Assembly: GCF_024505145.1 (NCBI RefSeq)
Contig: NZ_JANIAA010000002.1
Coordinates: forward strand, 482,205-546,204
Direction of reading: 5' to 3'
DNA: 64,000 nucleotides
From: Streptomyces rugosispiralis
Lineage (GTDB): Bacteria > Actinomycetota > Actinomycetes > Streptomycetales > Streptomycetaceae
A model generated the notes under the pieces. It made no database searches. It had not been told where the DNA came from and saw nothing but the letters and a program-made list of their open reading frames with translations. The stretch's first letter is position 1. The number at the start of each line of letters is the position of its first letter. Made by a program: the position numbers and the translations under genes. This document shows, in pieces, positions 25,191-33,779 of the stretch.

Positions 25191-26180
25191 TCAGATCCGG
25201 GCGACGTCCAGGGTCGAGGCCGGGAACAGGTCCTCGACGGCGGGGCGATCGGGAATGAGTCCCTGTTCGTGGGCGTAGCGCACAAACCTCTCGAGGGTGC
25301 GGCGATTGCGTTCCACCCCGTAGGGCCAGAAGTCACGGGTGCCGAAGACCTGCTCGGTCTCCTCGGCCTCGGCCATCAGCCAGGGCAGCGTGCACTTGGC
25401 GGCCACGGGCTCGAACACGTCATGGAGGGCGATCGCCTTGGCCTCCTCGAACCCCTTCATGAGCGAGCGCGCGAGCCACGGGTGTGCATCCAGCACATCT
25501 GTGCGGATGACCACGGTATGCATGATCGGGAAGATCCCGGTCCGCTGGTAGTAAGCCTGTTCCTCGCGCCGGTAGTCCGGGAACAGGCGCTGGACATGCT
25601 CCGCCCCTTCCGCGAACCCGACGGGAGCGTGTGCGGTGTAGAGCGCGTCGATCTCGCCTCGCTCCAGGAGTGCCGAGAGCGTGTCGTCCGGTGCGATCGG
25701 CGACAGGTCGATGCCCTCGGGCCGGCGCAGCGCGCTGTCCTGGCGTCCCGGTTCGGTCAGTCCGCCCTGGTGATAGCTCACCGCGTCAAGGGGAACGCCG
25801 TAGTCGTCGGCGAGCATGCCGCGGATCCACACGCCGGCCGTCTGCTGGTACTCCGGCACCCCCACGCGCTTGCCCACCAGGTCCGACGGTTCCTTGATGC
25901 CGCTGCGACGGTTCACATAGATCGCGGAGTGGCGGAACATCCGGGAGGGGAAGACGGGAATCGCGGCCATGTGCCGCCGCTGGGCGAAGAAGGACCCGAG
26001 GTACCAGGCGAAGCTCATCTCCGAGACATGGAACTCGGCATGGCGGAACATGCGGTGAAAACTCTCGGGCATCTCCATCGGCATGTAGTTCAGGTCGACG
26101 CCCTCAACGGTGACGCGACCGTCGATGAGTGCCCGCGTGCGGTCGTAATCCCAACAGGCCAGGTCAATGGGCAAACCCAT
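25191..26180 (-). CDS. 4,5-dihydroxyphthalate decarboxylase-like protein
   Basis: A 329-residue protein of the DHP-decarboxylase family, which has the type-II periplasmic-binding-protein fold but is cytoplasmic. Signature parts are LACWDYDRTRALIDGRVTVE, RMFRHAEFHVSEMSFAWYLG, then RKS-like GIKEPSDLVGKRVGVPEYQQ, and the C-terminal FWPYGVERNRRTLERFVRYA. The characterised enzyme decarboxylates 4,5-dihydroxyphthalate to protocatechuate. No signal peptide is present, which argues against a transport role. First annotated enzyme of the P450 operon; its start follows AAGGAG. Probably decarboxylates a hydroxylated aromatic acid; the substrate need not be phthalate. Confidence 0.85.
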   Translation of the reverse strand: MGLPIDLACWDYDRTRALIDGRVTVEGVDLNYMPMEMPESFHRMFRHAEFHVSEMSFAWYLGSFFAQRRHMAAIPVFPSRMFRHSAIYVNRRSGIKEPSDLVGKRVGVPEYQQTAGVWIRGMLADDYGVPLDAVSYHQGGLTEPGRQDSALRRPEGIDLSPIAPDDTLSALLERGEIDALYTAHAPVGFAEGAEHVQRLFPDYRREEQAYYQRTGIFPIMHTVVIRTDVLDAHPWLARSLMKGFEEAKAIALHDVFEPVAAKCTLPWLMAEAEETEQVFGTRDFWPYGVERNRRTLERFVRYAHEQGLIPDRPAVEDLFPASTLDVARI

Positions 26181-26193
26181 GTCGTGTGACTCC

Positions 26194-26340
26194 TTAACTC
26201 GGCGCCTGGCCGCGCGGGGCTGCCGCTGCGTCCAGCGCGAGCCGCGCCCCGGCGCCGGTCACACCGTCCGTGCCGGGGGGCCGTCCGCACGCACCCTTGA
26301 GTACGGCGCCGGTACCCAGTGGGGCACGGTCAGCGGTCAT
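26194..26340 (-). CDS. candidate 48-residue leader ORF of the P450 operon
   Basis: An ATG at 26340 preceded by GGGAGG opens a 48-codon frame whose TAA lies inside the ribosome-binding site of the decarboxylase gene, so reading it would affect that gene. The peptide (starting MTADRAPLGTGAVLKGACGR) has no recognised domain. It could be a coupled leader peptide or chance; codon third positions are GC-rich as in real genes here. Confidence 0.35.
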   Translation of the reverse strand: MTADRAPLGTGAVLKGACGRPPGTDGVTGAGARLALDAAAAPRGQAPS

Positions 26341-26478
26341 CGGGCTGTACCTCCCGCGGCGTCAGCCGTGCCGGCCCGGAGCGTGGCACGGTTCCTTGTC
26401 CGCGACGCTACGGCTTTGACCCGTGACCGGTGACCAATCTTCTGCTCTCGGGAAAGTGGGCCTGCCCGGATCCGGCTT

Positions 26479-27381
26479 TCAGCCAGTGGCGCTGAGCCCG
26501 TGGGCGCGCAGCTCACGTTCGAGTTCGCGTCGGGTGTGGTGCATGAGCTCGATCGCGTTGCTCTCGAACAGCGAGCGGAAGCGGGTCCGGGGGGTCGCGA
26601 CGGAGAACGCGGCCATCACCGTCGGACGGTGGGCGACGATCACCATGCCGACATCGGCGACGCCGGCTTCGGTTTGCTCGACGCTGATGGCATGCCCGTT
26701 GCGGCGGACGAGGCCGAGTTCGGTGAGCAGGGCACCGAAGGTCCGTTCGTCGAGTTGTTCGCCGACGAGTTCGGAATCGGTGCCGCGGTACAGACGCCGG
26801 AGGGTGGGGCGATCGAGTTCGGCGAGCAGGGCCTTGCCGCCGGCGGTGTACCGCGCGGGCAGCACGGCGCCCTGGCGGTCGCCGATCCGGAGGATGTTGT
26901 CGGCCTCGATGCTGAGGAGGAACCGGACTCGGGCGCGGCCCCGGATCATGAGGTTGACCGTTTCACCCAGCTGGTTGGAGAGGTTCTCCAGGTGCGGCGT
27001 GGCCAGGTTGCGCAGCTGTCTGGCCCAGCTGAGTCCGGCCGGCCCGTTGCCCATCCCCGGTCCGGGCAGATAGGCGCGGTGTTCGTCCTGGACGGCGAAG
27101 CCGCGGTAGACGAGCGTGGACAGCAGCCGGTGGGCGGTGGACTGGGCCACTCCCAGTTCCCGGGCGGCGTCCTTGAGCTGTAGCCGGCCCTCGTCGCGCA
27201 GCAACTGCAGCAGCCGCAGGGCGTTGTCGACCGAGGCGACCAGATACGCGGGCCGTTTCTGCGGCTGACCCCCGACTACCGTGCGGAACGAGACCGCCAT
27301 GGCCTGGGGCTGCATCCGGCCGGGCCGGGGGCAGGCGTCGACTTCCGGCGCTGGGTCGCTCGGCAGGGGGGCGGTCGTCAT
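26479..27381 (-). CDS. IclR-family transcriptional regulator
   Basis: A 300-residue IclR protein. The N-terminal winged helix (YLVASVDNALRLLQLL, LKDAARELGVAQSTAHRLLS) follows a 50-residue extension; the effector domain has LGETVNLMIRGRARVRFL, PARYTAGGKALLAEL and ISVEQTEAGVADVG. The start at 27381 is chosen for the upstream GAGGAAGG. IclR proteins commonly control aromatic catabolism as activators or repressors responding to pathway acids. It lies between the P450 operon (same strand, downstream) and the divergent meta-cleavage operon, so it is the best candidate regulator of both. Confidence 0.9.
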   Translation of the reverse strand: MTTAPLPSDPAPEVDACPRPGRMQPQAMAVSFRTVVGGQPQKRPAYLVASVDNALRLLQLLRDEGRLQLKDAARELGVAQSTAHRLLSTLVYRGFAVQDEHRAYLPGPGMGNGPAGLSWARQLRNLATPHLENLSNQLGETVNLMIRGRARVRFLLSIEADNILRIGDRQGAVLPARYTAGGKALLAELDRPTLRRLYRGTDSELVGEQLDERTFGALLTELGLVRRNGHAISVEQTEAGVADVGMVIVAHRPTVMAAFSVATPRTRFRSLFESNAIELMHHTRRELERELRAHGLSATG

Positions 27382-27677
27382 CCTGACCACTACCTTCCTC
27401 GAGTCGTCAGCTGGACCGGTGGGCAGGTCGAGTGACCGTGCCACAGGTGTCCTTCGCCACAGCCTGGACCAAGGAGCCACGGTTGGGCAATGCCGAGGTG
27501 AACGCGTTCGACGCATAGCTGAACAGGCATGGCCGGCGACGAAGCAGGCATTGGACGGGTATGGCGGACGGGGTGAGGATGGCCGCGACCGGTCATACGA
27601 GACGACACAGGGAGGGCGGTGCCGGCGACGTGGTCCCCGATCAGGACAGTGCGGCATCAGCCGGGGTTCGCCCCGGT

Positions 27678-27832
27678 GGCGAGTCATCCTGGTGCGGTCG
27701 GCCGCATGGCGCCGCATCGGTCTCGCGGGGGCGCCCTGGGGCTCACGTCAGGGGGCCGTCCGGTTCGGCGACGCCGCCGGGGCACCTTCCCGCGGTAGCC
27801 GGTGGCGGGCAGCCATGTCAGGGCGGTGAGCG
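27678..27832 (+). repeat. dispersed intergenic repeat, diverged copy
   Basis: About 155 bases that match, with gaps, the reverse complement of 38050-38213. Shared blocks include TCCTGGTGCGGTC, TCGCGGGGGC, GGTTCGGC-ACGCCGCCGGGG and GCGGTAGCCGG. It lies in the 615-base gap between the IclR gene and the meta-cleavage operon, so it sits in or near the promoter region; the rest of that gap shows no gene. Confidence 0.6.
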
Positions 27833-27996
27833 GAGCAAGTCCTGGTGATCCGACATCAGTCGGTGATCCGGCATCAGTCCGCGCAACGGATGCCGACGCC
27901 CTGCGCGGGCAGATCCGCTTCCCCGGCCTCCGGCCTCCACGACCCCCGGCGGCAACGGTGGGCCGGGGCATCAGTCGAGAAACGGAAAGCGGGCAC

Positions 27997-29472
27997 ATGA
28001 CGACACACAGCCTGCGGTGGATCCGCAACTTCGTCGACGGACGGTTCGTCGACCCCGACATCACACGTGGCTTCGACAACGTCGACCCGGCGACCGGGCG
28101 GGTGGACGCCCTTGTCCACGAGGCCGACCGGTCCCTGGTGGACCGTGCGGTGCGATCGGCCCGGCGGGCACTGGACGGCGGCTGGGCCCAGGCCCCGGTG
28201 CGGGAACGGACCGCCCTGCTGCGCCGCGTGGCGGACCGCATCGAGGAACGCTTCGAGGAGTTTGTGGCGGCCGAGGTCGCCGACACCGGCAAGCCGGTCG
28301 TCCAGGCGCGGGAGCTGGACGTGGCGCGGGCGGTGGCCAACTTCCGCACCTTCGCCGACGTGGCCGCCGCGGCGGGCCAGGAGTCCTTCCTCACCGACCT
28401 CACCGGCGGCCGACAGGCGCTGAACTACGCGGTGCGCAAGCCGCTCGGCGTGGTCGCGGTGATCGTGCCGTGGAACTTGCCGCTGCTCCTGCTCACCTGG
28501 AAGGTCGCGCCCGCGCTGGCCTGCGGCAACGCGGTAGTGGTCAAGCCGAGCGAAGAGACCCCCTCGACGGCTGGGCTGCTGGCCGAGGTGCTGGCCGAGG
28601 TCGGCCTGCCGCCCGGTGCCTACAACGTGGTCCATGGGTTCGGCGCCGACTCCGCGGGAGAATTCCTGACCTCGCACCCCGGAATCGACGGGGTGACCTT
28701 CACCGGGTCCTCCGCGACCGGCTCCCGGGTGATGACGACGGTGGCGCCGCGGGTGCGTCCGGTCTCCTTCGAACTGGGCGGCAAGAACGCGGCGATCGTG
28801 TTCGACGATGTGGATCTGGACGAGGCGCTGACCGGACTGACCAGGTCGGTGTTCACCAACACCGGGCAAGTGTGTCTGTGCACCGAGCGGGTCTATGTCC
28901 ACCGGCGGATCTTCCAGGACGTGGCCGCCGGCCTGGTCGACCGGGCGCGGGCACTGCGGCTCGGCGATCCGTGCGACGAGCACACCACGACCGGACCGCT
29001 GATCTCCCAGGCGCACCGGGACAAGGTACGCGGCTACTTCGCCCTCGCCGAGCAGGCCGGAGCCACCGTGCTGACCGGCGGGGGAGTACCGGACCTCGGC
29101 GCGACGCTCAAGGGCGGCTCGTGGATCGAGCCGACCCTGTGGACCGGACTGTCGGGCGCGGACCGCCCGGTGCGTGAGGAGATCTTCGGTCCGGTAGCCG
29201 CGCTGATGCCCTTCGACACGGAGGAGGAGGCGATCGCGCTGGCGAACGACACCGAGTACGGCCTGGCCTCCTCGGTGTGGACCAACGACCTGCGCCGGGG
29301 CCACCGGGTGGCCCAGCGCATGAAGGTCGGCATGTCGTGGGTGAACGCCTGGTTCCTGCGCGATCTGCGTTCGCCCTTCGGCGGCGTCGGCCTGTCCGGC
29401 ATCGGCCGGGAGGGCGGCGAATCATCCCTGCACTTCTACACCCAACCCACGAATGTGTGCGTGCCACTGTGA
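27997..29472 (+). CDS. 2-aminomuconate 6-semialdehyde / 2-hydroxymuconic semialdehyde dehydrogenase
   Basis: A 491-residue aldehyde dehydrogenase of the AmnC/DmpC/XylG type. Catalytic Glu in FELGGKNAAIV, nucleophilic Cys in FTNTGQVCLCTERVYVH, substrate-loop SWVNAWFLRDLRSPFGG typical of muconic-semialdehyde enzymes, and C-terminal ESSLHFYTQPTNVCV. Followed by a decarboxylase, a deaminase, 3-hydroxyanthranilate dioxygenase and ACMS decarboxylase in the same operon, which makes 2-aminomuconate semialdehyde the expected substrate: NAD-dependent oxidation to 2-aminomuconate. The start is an ATG at 27997; its Shine-Dalgarno is weak (GGAAAG). Confidence 0.92.
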   Translation: MTTHSLRWIRNFVDGRFVDPDITRGFDNVDPATGRVDALVHEADRSLVDRAVRSARRALDGGWAQAPVRERTALLRRVADRIEERFEEFVAAEVADTGKPVVQARELDVARAVANFRTFADVAAAAGQESFLTDLTGGRQALNYAVRKPLGVVAVIVPWNLPLLLLTWKVAPALACGNAVVVKPSEETPSTAGLLAEVLAEVGLPPGAYNVVHGFGADSAGEFLTSHPGIDGVTFTGSSATGSRVMTTVAPRVRPVSFELGGKNAAIVFDDVDLDEALTGLTRSVFTNTGQVCLCTERVYVHRRIFQDVAAGLVDRARALRLGDPCDEHTTTGPLISQAHRDKVRGYFALAEQAGATVLTGGGVPDLGATLKGGSWIEPTLWTGLSGADRPVREEIFGPVAALMPFDTEEEAIALANDTEYGLASSVWTNDLRRGHRVAQRMKVGMSWVNAWFLRDLRSPFGGVGLSGIGREGGESSLHFYTQPTNVCVPL

Positions 29473-29538
29473 AACCGATCGCCGACCCAGCACTCGATCC
29501 CGCCCCGCGGCGGGAGCCGACCACCCGGGAGGTGTGCC

Positions 29539-30303
29539 GTGACCGGTGACGAGGACATCCACTCGCTGGCCCGGCGGCTCGACGACGCGCAGCGGAGGCG
29601 GGAGGAGACGTCGAGTCTGGCCGATACGGCCGCTGTCGACGTCAACACCGCCTATGCCGTTCAGGAGGCCCTGCTGGCCCGCCGGACCGGGCGCGGCGAG
29701 CGCGTGGTCGGTGTCAAGCTGGGATTCACCAGCAAGGCGAAGATGGCGCAGATGGGCGTCTCCGAGGTGATCGTCGGGCGGCTCACCGACGCGATGCGCG
29801 TCGCCGACCGCGGCGAGGCCGATCTGCGCCGGTTCATCCACCCGAAGGCCGAGCCCGAGGTCGCCTACCGGCTCGGGCGTGACATCGGCCCGGACGAGCC
29901 CGCGCCGGACATGGAGTCCCTTGTGGACGCCGTCGCGCCGGCCATCGAGATCATCGACTCGCGATACCGGGATTTCCGGTTCACCTACACCGATGTCATA
30001 GCCGACAACGCCTCGGCCGCCGGTTTCGTTCTCGGGGCATGGCAATCGGTCCAGGATGTGTCGGACCGGGCGGTGCGGCTGCGGGTGGGCGACCGGGAGG
30101 TGGCCGGGTCCACGACGGCGATCCTGGGCGACCCGGCTCGGGCCGTACACGCCCTCCTGACGCTGGCCGGCCGGCGGCGCATCCCGTTGCGGGCCGGCCA
30201 GATCGTACTCGCCGGGGCGGCCACCGAGGCCGTCCCGCTGGGGCCCGGACATGTCGAGGCCGAGGTCGCCGGGCTCGGCACAGTGTCGTGGAAGGGAGTC
30301 TGA
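29539..30303 (+). CDS. 4-oxalocrotonate (2-oxo-3-hexenedioate) decarboxylase
   Basis: A 254-residue member of the fumarylacetoacetate-hydrolase/hydratase-decarboxylase family. The sequence GVKLGFTSKAKMAQMGVSEV and the RFIHPKAEPEVAYRL metal-binding segment are closer to the decarboxylase (XylI/DmpH) than to the pentenoate hydratase (DmpE/MhpD). The GTG start follows GGGAGG. It would decarboxylate 2-oxo-3-hexenedioate, made after deamination of 2-aminomuconate, to 2-hydroxypenta-2,4-dienoate. No hydratase or aldolase for the next steps is present nearby. Confidence 0.85.
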   Translation: MTGDEDIHSLARRLDDAQRRREETSSLADTAAVDVNTAYAVQEALLARRTGRGERVVGVKLGFTSKAKMAQMGVSEVIVGRLTDAMRVADRGEADLRRFIHPKAEPEVAYRLGRDIGPDEPAPDMESLVDAVAPAIEIIDSRYRDFRFTYTDVIADNASAAGFVLGAWQSVQDVSDRAVRLRVGDREVAGSTTAILGDPARAVHALLTLAGRRRIPLRAGQIVLAGAATEAVPLGPGHVEAEVAGLGTVSWKGV

Positions 30304-30729
30304 GTGCCCACATCACGGGTCATCGAGGGGCGGGCACGGCCACGTGGCCGCTACCCCCATGTGAAGGTCGTCGGAGACTTGGTCTTCGTGTCCGGCACCA
30401 GCTCGCGTCGGCCGGACAACACGTTCGCGGGCGCCGAGGCCGACGAGCTGGGCACCACCAATCTCGACATCCGGGTGCAGACCCGGGCGGTGATCGAGAA
30501 CCTCCGCGCCATCCTCGCGGAGGTCGGCGCCGGGCTCGGCGACCTCGTCCAGATCACCACGTTTCTGGTGTCGATGAACGACTTCGGCGGCTACAACGAG
30601 GTCTACGGCGAGTACTTCGAGGAGTCCGGCCCGGCCCGGACGACCGTCGCGGTGCACCAGCTGCCGCACCCGCACCTGCTCATCGAGATCCAGGCCATCG
30701 CCCATGTGCCACACCGCGACCGGCCGTAA
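30304..30729 (+). CDS. 2-aminomuconate deaminase (RidA/YjgF family)
   Basis: A 141-residue RidA-fold protein starting at GTG directly after the previous stop. Motifs are YPHVKVVGDLVFVSGTSSRR, QTRAVIENLRAILAEVGAGL and HPHLLIEIQAIAHVP. Ordinary RidA proteins clear reactive enamines; the AmnD/NbaF group hydrolyses 2-aminomuconate to 4-oxalocrotonate and ammonia. Operon context strongly favours the latter. Confidence 0.85.
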   Translation: MPTSRVIEGRARPRGRYPHVKVVGDLVFVSGTSSRRPDNTFAGAEADELGTTNLDIRVQTRAVIENLRAILAEVGAGLGDLVQITTFLVSMNDFGGYNEVYGEYFEESGPARTTVAVHQLPHPHLLIEIQAIAHVPHRDRP

Positions 30730-30804
30730 CCGGTGTGTCCGGCCGTGCCACCACTGACCCAGCGCCGGCCGACGGGCCGCGCGTCCGACTCACGGAGGTG
30801 CCAG

Positions 30805-31326
30805 ATGACCGAGATCCCCCCAGTGATCGACTTTCAGGGCTGGATCGAGGAGCACGAACACCTGCTCAAGCCGCCGGTGAACAACCGGACGATGGAGCTG
30901 GGCAGGGACTTCATCGTGCAGATCGTCGGTGGGCCCAACCAGCGCACCGACTATCACGTCGACCCCTACGAGGAGTGGTTCTACCAGCTCAAGGGCGACA
31001 TCCAGGTCAACCTGATGACGGAGAACGGGCCCAAGACCGTGCACATCGAGCAGGGGCACGTCTGGCTGTTGCCCGGCAACATTCCGCACTCCCCACAGCG
31101 CCCCGACCCGGATTCCATCGGTGTGGTCATCGAACGGGTCCGCGAAGAAGGCACGCTGGAGAAGTTCCAGTGGTACTGCCCGAACTGCGATGAGCTGATC
31201 CACCAGACCGAACTCCAGGTGCGCGACATCGTCGCGGACCTGCCGCCGGTGTTCGCCCGGTTCTACACCGATGAGCAGGCCCGGACCTGCCGGAAGTGCG
31301 GCACCCTGCACCCGGGGGTGGGATGA
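30805..31326 (+). CDS. nbaC: 3-hydroxyanthranilate 3,4-dioxygenase
   Basis: A 173-residue cupin dioxygenase with Fe(II) ligands His51, Glu57 (DYHVDPYEEWFYQ) and His95 (PGNIPHSPQRP), and a C-terminal rubredoxin-like site Cys125-x2-Cys128 and Cys162-x2-Cys165. Both the spacing and the length match the structurally known bacterial enzyme. It opens the ring of 3-hydroxyanthranilate to 2-amino-3-carboxymuconate semialdehyde. The ATG follows CGGAGG. This is the ring-cleavage step of the operon. Confidence 0.95.
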   Translation: MTEIPPVIDFQGWIEEHEHLLKPPVNNRTMELGRDFIVQIVGGPNQRTDYHVDPYEEWFYQLKGDIQVNLMTENGPKTVHIEQGHVWLLPGNIPHSPQRPDPDSIGVVIERVREEGTLEKFQWYCPNCDELIHQTELQVRDIVADLPPVFARFYTDEQARTCRKCGTLHPGVG

Positions 31327-31327
31327 G

Positions 31328-32323
31328 ATGGACGATACGATCGACGTCCACTCCCACTACGTCCCGCGCGGCTGGGCCGACCTGTCCGCGGACGGTGGTG
31401 CCGAGGCCCCCTGGCTGAAGGTCGAATCCGAGCAGGACGCGGTGATCATGATGGGCACCCGCGAGTTCCGGCGCATCCAGGCGAACTGCTGGGACCCCGA
31501 GGCCCGGCTGGCCGACATGGACGCGGACGGCGTGCGGATCCAGGTGGTGTCCCCGACCCCAGCCTTCTTCAACTACGGGCGCACGGCCGAGCAGGCATGG
31601 CGGATCTCCCGGGTGTTCAACGACCTGGCGCTCGGCATAGTCGCAGGCGCGCCGGACCGGCTTCTTCCGTTTTGCCAGGTTCCGCTGCAGGACCCCGATC
31701 TGGCCTGCCGAGAGCTCGAACGGTGCATCGCCAACGGACACCGCGGAGTGGAGATCGGGAACCACATCGGTGACCGCGACCTCGACAGCGCGGGAGTGGT
31801 GACCTTCCTCCAGCACTGCGCCGCGCTGGACATACCCGTCTTCGTGCATCCCTGGGACATGCCGATCTCGCCGCGGCTGGACCGATGGATGGCGCGCTGG
31901 CTCACAGGGATGCCCGCGGAAACGCACCTGTCCATCCTCGCACTCATCCTGGGAGGCGCCTTCGACCGGATCGACGAGTGCCTGAAGATCTGCTTCGCAC
32001 ACGGCGGCGGCTCGTTCGCCTTCTGGCTCGGCCGCATGGAGAACGCCTGGCACGCTCGCCACGACGTCATCGGCACATCGGAATTCCCGCCCTCCCACTA
32101 CATCGGGCGTTTCCATGTCGACTCGGTGGTCTTCGACGGGCGCGCCCTGCGGCTTCTCATCGACACCGTCGGTGCCGACCGTATCCTGGTCGGCAGCGAT
32201 TACCCCTACCCACTGGGGGAACGGCCGATCGGCGATGTGGTGCGCAAGAGCGACTTCCTCGACGACACCGCACGGCGCCTGATCGGCCATGCCAACGCGG
32301 AGCGTTTCCTCGGCCTGGCATAA
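31328..32323 (+). CDS. nbaD: 2-amino-3-carboxymuconate-6-semialdehyde decarboxylase (ACMSD)
   Basis: A 331-residue amidohydrolase-superfamily decarboxylase. Metal ligands His8 and His10 (IDVHSHYVP), a further His in VFVHPWDMP, FAHGGGSFAFWLGR, and the Asp in ILVGSDYPYPLGE are all present. It decarboxylates the ring-cleavage product of the preceding enzyme to 2-aminomuconate semialdehyde, which the first gene of the operon oxidises. Start ATG two bases after the previous stop. Last gene of the operon. Confidence 0.95.
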   Translation: MDDTIDVHSHYVPRGWADLSADGGAEAPWLKVESEQDAVIMMGTREFRRIQANCWDPEARLADMDADGVRIQVVSPTPAFFNYGRTAEQAWRISRVFNDLALGIVAGAPDRLLPFCQVPLQDPDLACRELERCIANGHRGVEIGNHIGDRDLDSAGVVTFLQHCAALDIPVFVHPWDMPISPRLDRWMARWLTGMPAETHLSILALILGGAFDRIDECLKICFAHGGGSFAFWLGRMENAWHARHDVIGTSEFPPSHYIGRFHVDSVVFDGRALRLLIDTVGADRILVGSDYPYPLGERPIGDVVRKSDFLDDTARRLIGHANAERFLGLA

Positions 32324-32431
32324 GGGGCCCTTGCACGATGGGCGCCCGATGAGGTCGCGTGGTCTGGTGCAGGGGGCACCTCCCAGCGGTAGCTGGGGGA
32401 GTATCGCAAGGCGCCATAGCGCGAGGACCCC
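32324..32431. mobile_element. hairpin/MITE-like element, copy A
   Basis: A 108-base segment with imperfect terminal inverted repeats (32324-32346 and 32410-32431, about 18 of 22 matching) around a 30-base core at 32372-32401. The core is identical, in reverse complement, to the core of the element at 62453-62570 and itself forms a CCCAGC-TACC-GCTGGG hairpin. It begins right after the ACMSD stop codon. Confidence 0.65.
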
Positions 32432-32441
32432 TTAAGGGGTC
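32426..32441. terminator. palindromic terminator candidate after the meta-cleavage operon
   Basis: Perfect palindrome GACCCC-TTAA-GGGGTC followed by CTTGGG, about 100 bases after the last gene of the operon and before the convergent LysR gene. It overlaps the right end of the hairpin element. Confidence 0.45.
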
Positions 32442-32593
32442 TTGGGCACGTCCGGGCGGCGTCGTGGGGCGATGGGCGGCGCCTGACCACCCCCCCGCTC
32501 ATCGCCCGCACCACCGCTGCGCTCTCCTCGCCGGGCACGCCCCTGCACGGCCTCGCCTCGCTCCGCTATCCACCCGGACCGGCCCAAGACCGC

Positions 32594-33550
32594 TCAGTGG
32601 GCCGGCCCCGCCCCGCCGGGGGCGTCGGCCCCCGTCATCGCCGCGGCGCTGTCCGACAGACAGCGGATCAAGGCCTGGGCGGCGGGGCTCAGCCGACGTG
32701 CCTTCGACAGCGTCAGACCGACGCTGTGGCCCACCAGTTCCAGCGGGACGGCCAGCCGGGTGATCCGGCTGTCCTCCCGGGTGATCAGGCTCGGCAGTGC
32801 GGCGATGACGTCGGTTTCCAGCAACAGCTGCCGCACAGTGAGGAACGACGTGGTCTCGACGCGATTCGCGGGCAGGGGGATGCCGTGCCGGGCGAAGAAC
32901 TCCTCCAGTTCGCCGCGCAGGCTCGTTTCCCTCCCCGGCAGGATCCATGGGTACTCGGCCAGCACCGGCGCTTCGACATCCGTCCGGCCGGCCAGCGGAT
33001 GGGTCGCGCGGACGACGAGCTCGATGGACTCGTCGTAGAGCTTGTGCCGCTCCCAGCGATCGTCGGATGGCGCGGTGAGTCGGCCGACGATCAGGTCGAC
33101 CCGGCCTGCCTCCGTCTCCACCCGCAGCGCCTCGGGAGACGCCTCCGACACGACGACGGTAAGGTGGGGGCGCTGCCGCTTGAGCATCGCGATCGCATGC
33201 GGCAGCAGCACGTTCGAGCCGGCCAGGTGCGTACCGGCCACGACCGTGCCCTGGGTGGCGTCGGCCAGCTCGACGATGTGCCTTCCAGCCTCCGACGCCT
33301 GCGCCAGTATCGCCCGGGCATGTTCCGTGAACGCCTCGCCGAAAACCGTCGGTGTGATTCCGCGTGGCCCTCGCTCGAAGAGCTGGACGCCCAGGATGTC
33401 CTCCAGCTCGTGCAGGCCGCGGGTAGCCACCGGCTGACTGATGTGCAGCTCGGCCGCGGCACCGACCACACTGTTCTGCCGGGCCAACGCATCGAGCAGC
33501 ACCAGATGACGGAACTTCAACCGTCCGTCCAAGAGGCGCGGGGTCCTCAT
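32594..33550 (-). CDS. LysR-family regulator
   Basis: A 318-residue LysR protein. The HTH is at about residues 15-75 (FRHLVLLDALARQNSVVGAA, ELHISQPVATRGLHELEDIL, FERGPRGITPTVFGEA) and resembles PcaQ/CbrB-type regulators of aromatic catabolism. The effector domain follows (LPHAIAMLKRQRPHLTVVV; VDLIVGRLT). It is convergent with the meta-cleavage operon and not divergent from any catabolic gene, so its target is uncertain. Confidence 0.9.
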   Translation of the reverse strand: MRTPRLLDGRLKFRHLVLLDALARQNSVVGAAAELHISQPVATRGLHELEDILGVQLFERGPRGITPTVFGEAFTEHARAILAQASEAGRHIVELADATQGTVVAGTHLAGSNVLLPHAIAMLKRQRPHLTVVVSEASPEALRVETEAGRVDLIVGRLTAPSDDRWERHKLYDESIELVVRATHPLAGRTDVEAPVLAEYPWILPGRETSLRGELEEFFARHGIPLPANRVETTSFLTVRQLLLETDVIAALPSLITREDSRITRLAVPLELVGHSVGLTLSKARRLSPAAQALIRCLSDSAAAMTGADAPGGAGPAH

Positions 33551-33779
33551 CCACTTACCCTAACGACTGGGTGTACTGAGTCTCAAGTTTCGCTCTGAGT
33601 TCACTCCTGAAGCGTCCGGGGCCGAAGCCTGCGATGCCGGCGGCGTGCCGTTCGCCTCGACGGGTCATCCACGTCGCCGTAAGCGCCGTTGGCCACCGTG
33701 GCCCGGAAGGGAAATCCGGCAACGCAGGCCCATCAGGCCAGTTGGGCGGCGACGCGCCACGAGCTTCTTGAGGGGGCGG

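Noticed and set aside
25191..26180. ABC-type (NMT1-like) substrate-binding protein
   Set aside because: The fold is shared, but there is no signal peptide or lipobox and the sequence follows the dihydroxyphthalate decarboxylase family closely.
29539..30303. 2-oxopent-4-enoate hydratase
   Set aside because: The family is shared, but GVKLGFTSKAKMAQMGV and the presence of the deaminase upstream step favour the decarboxylase.
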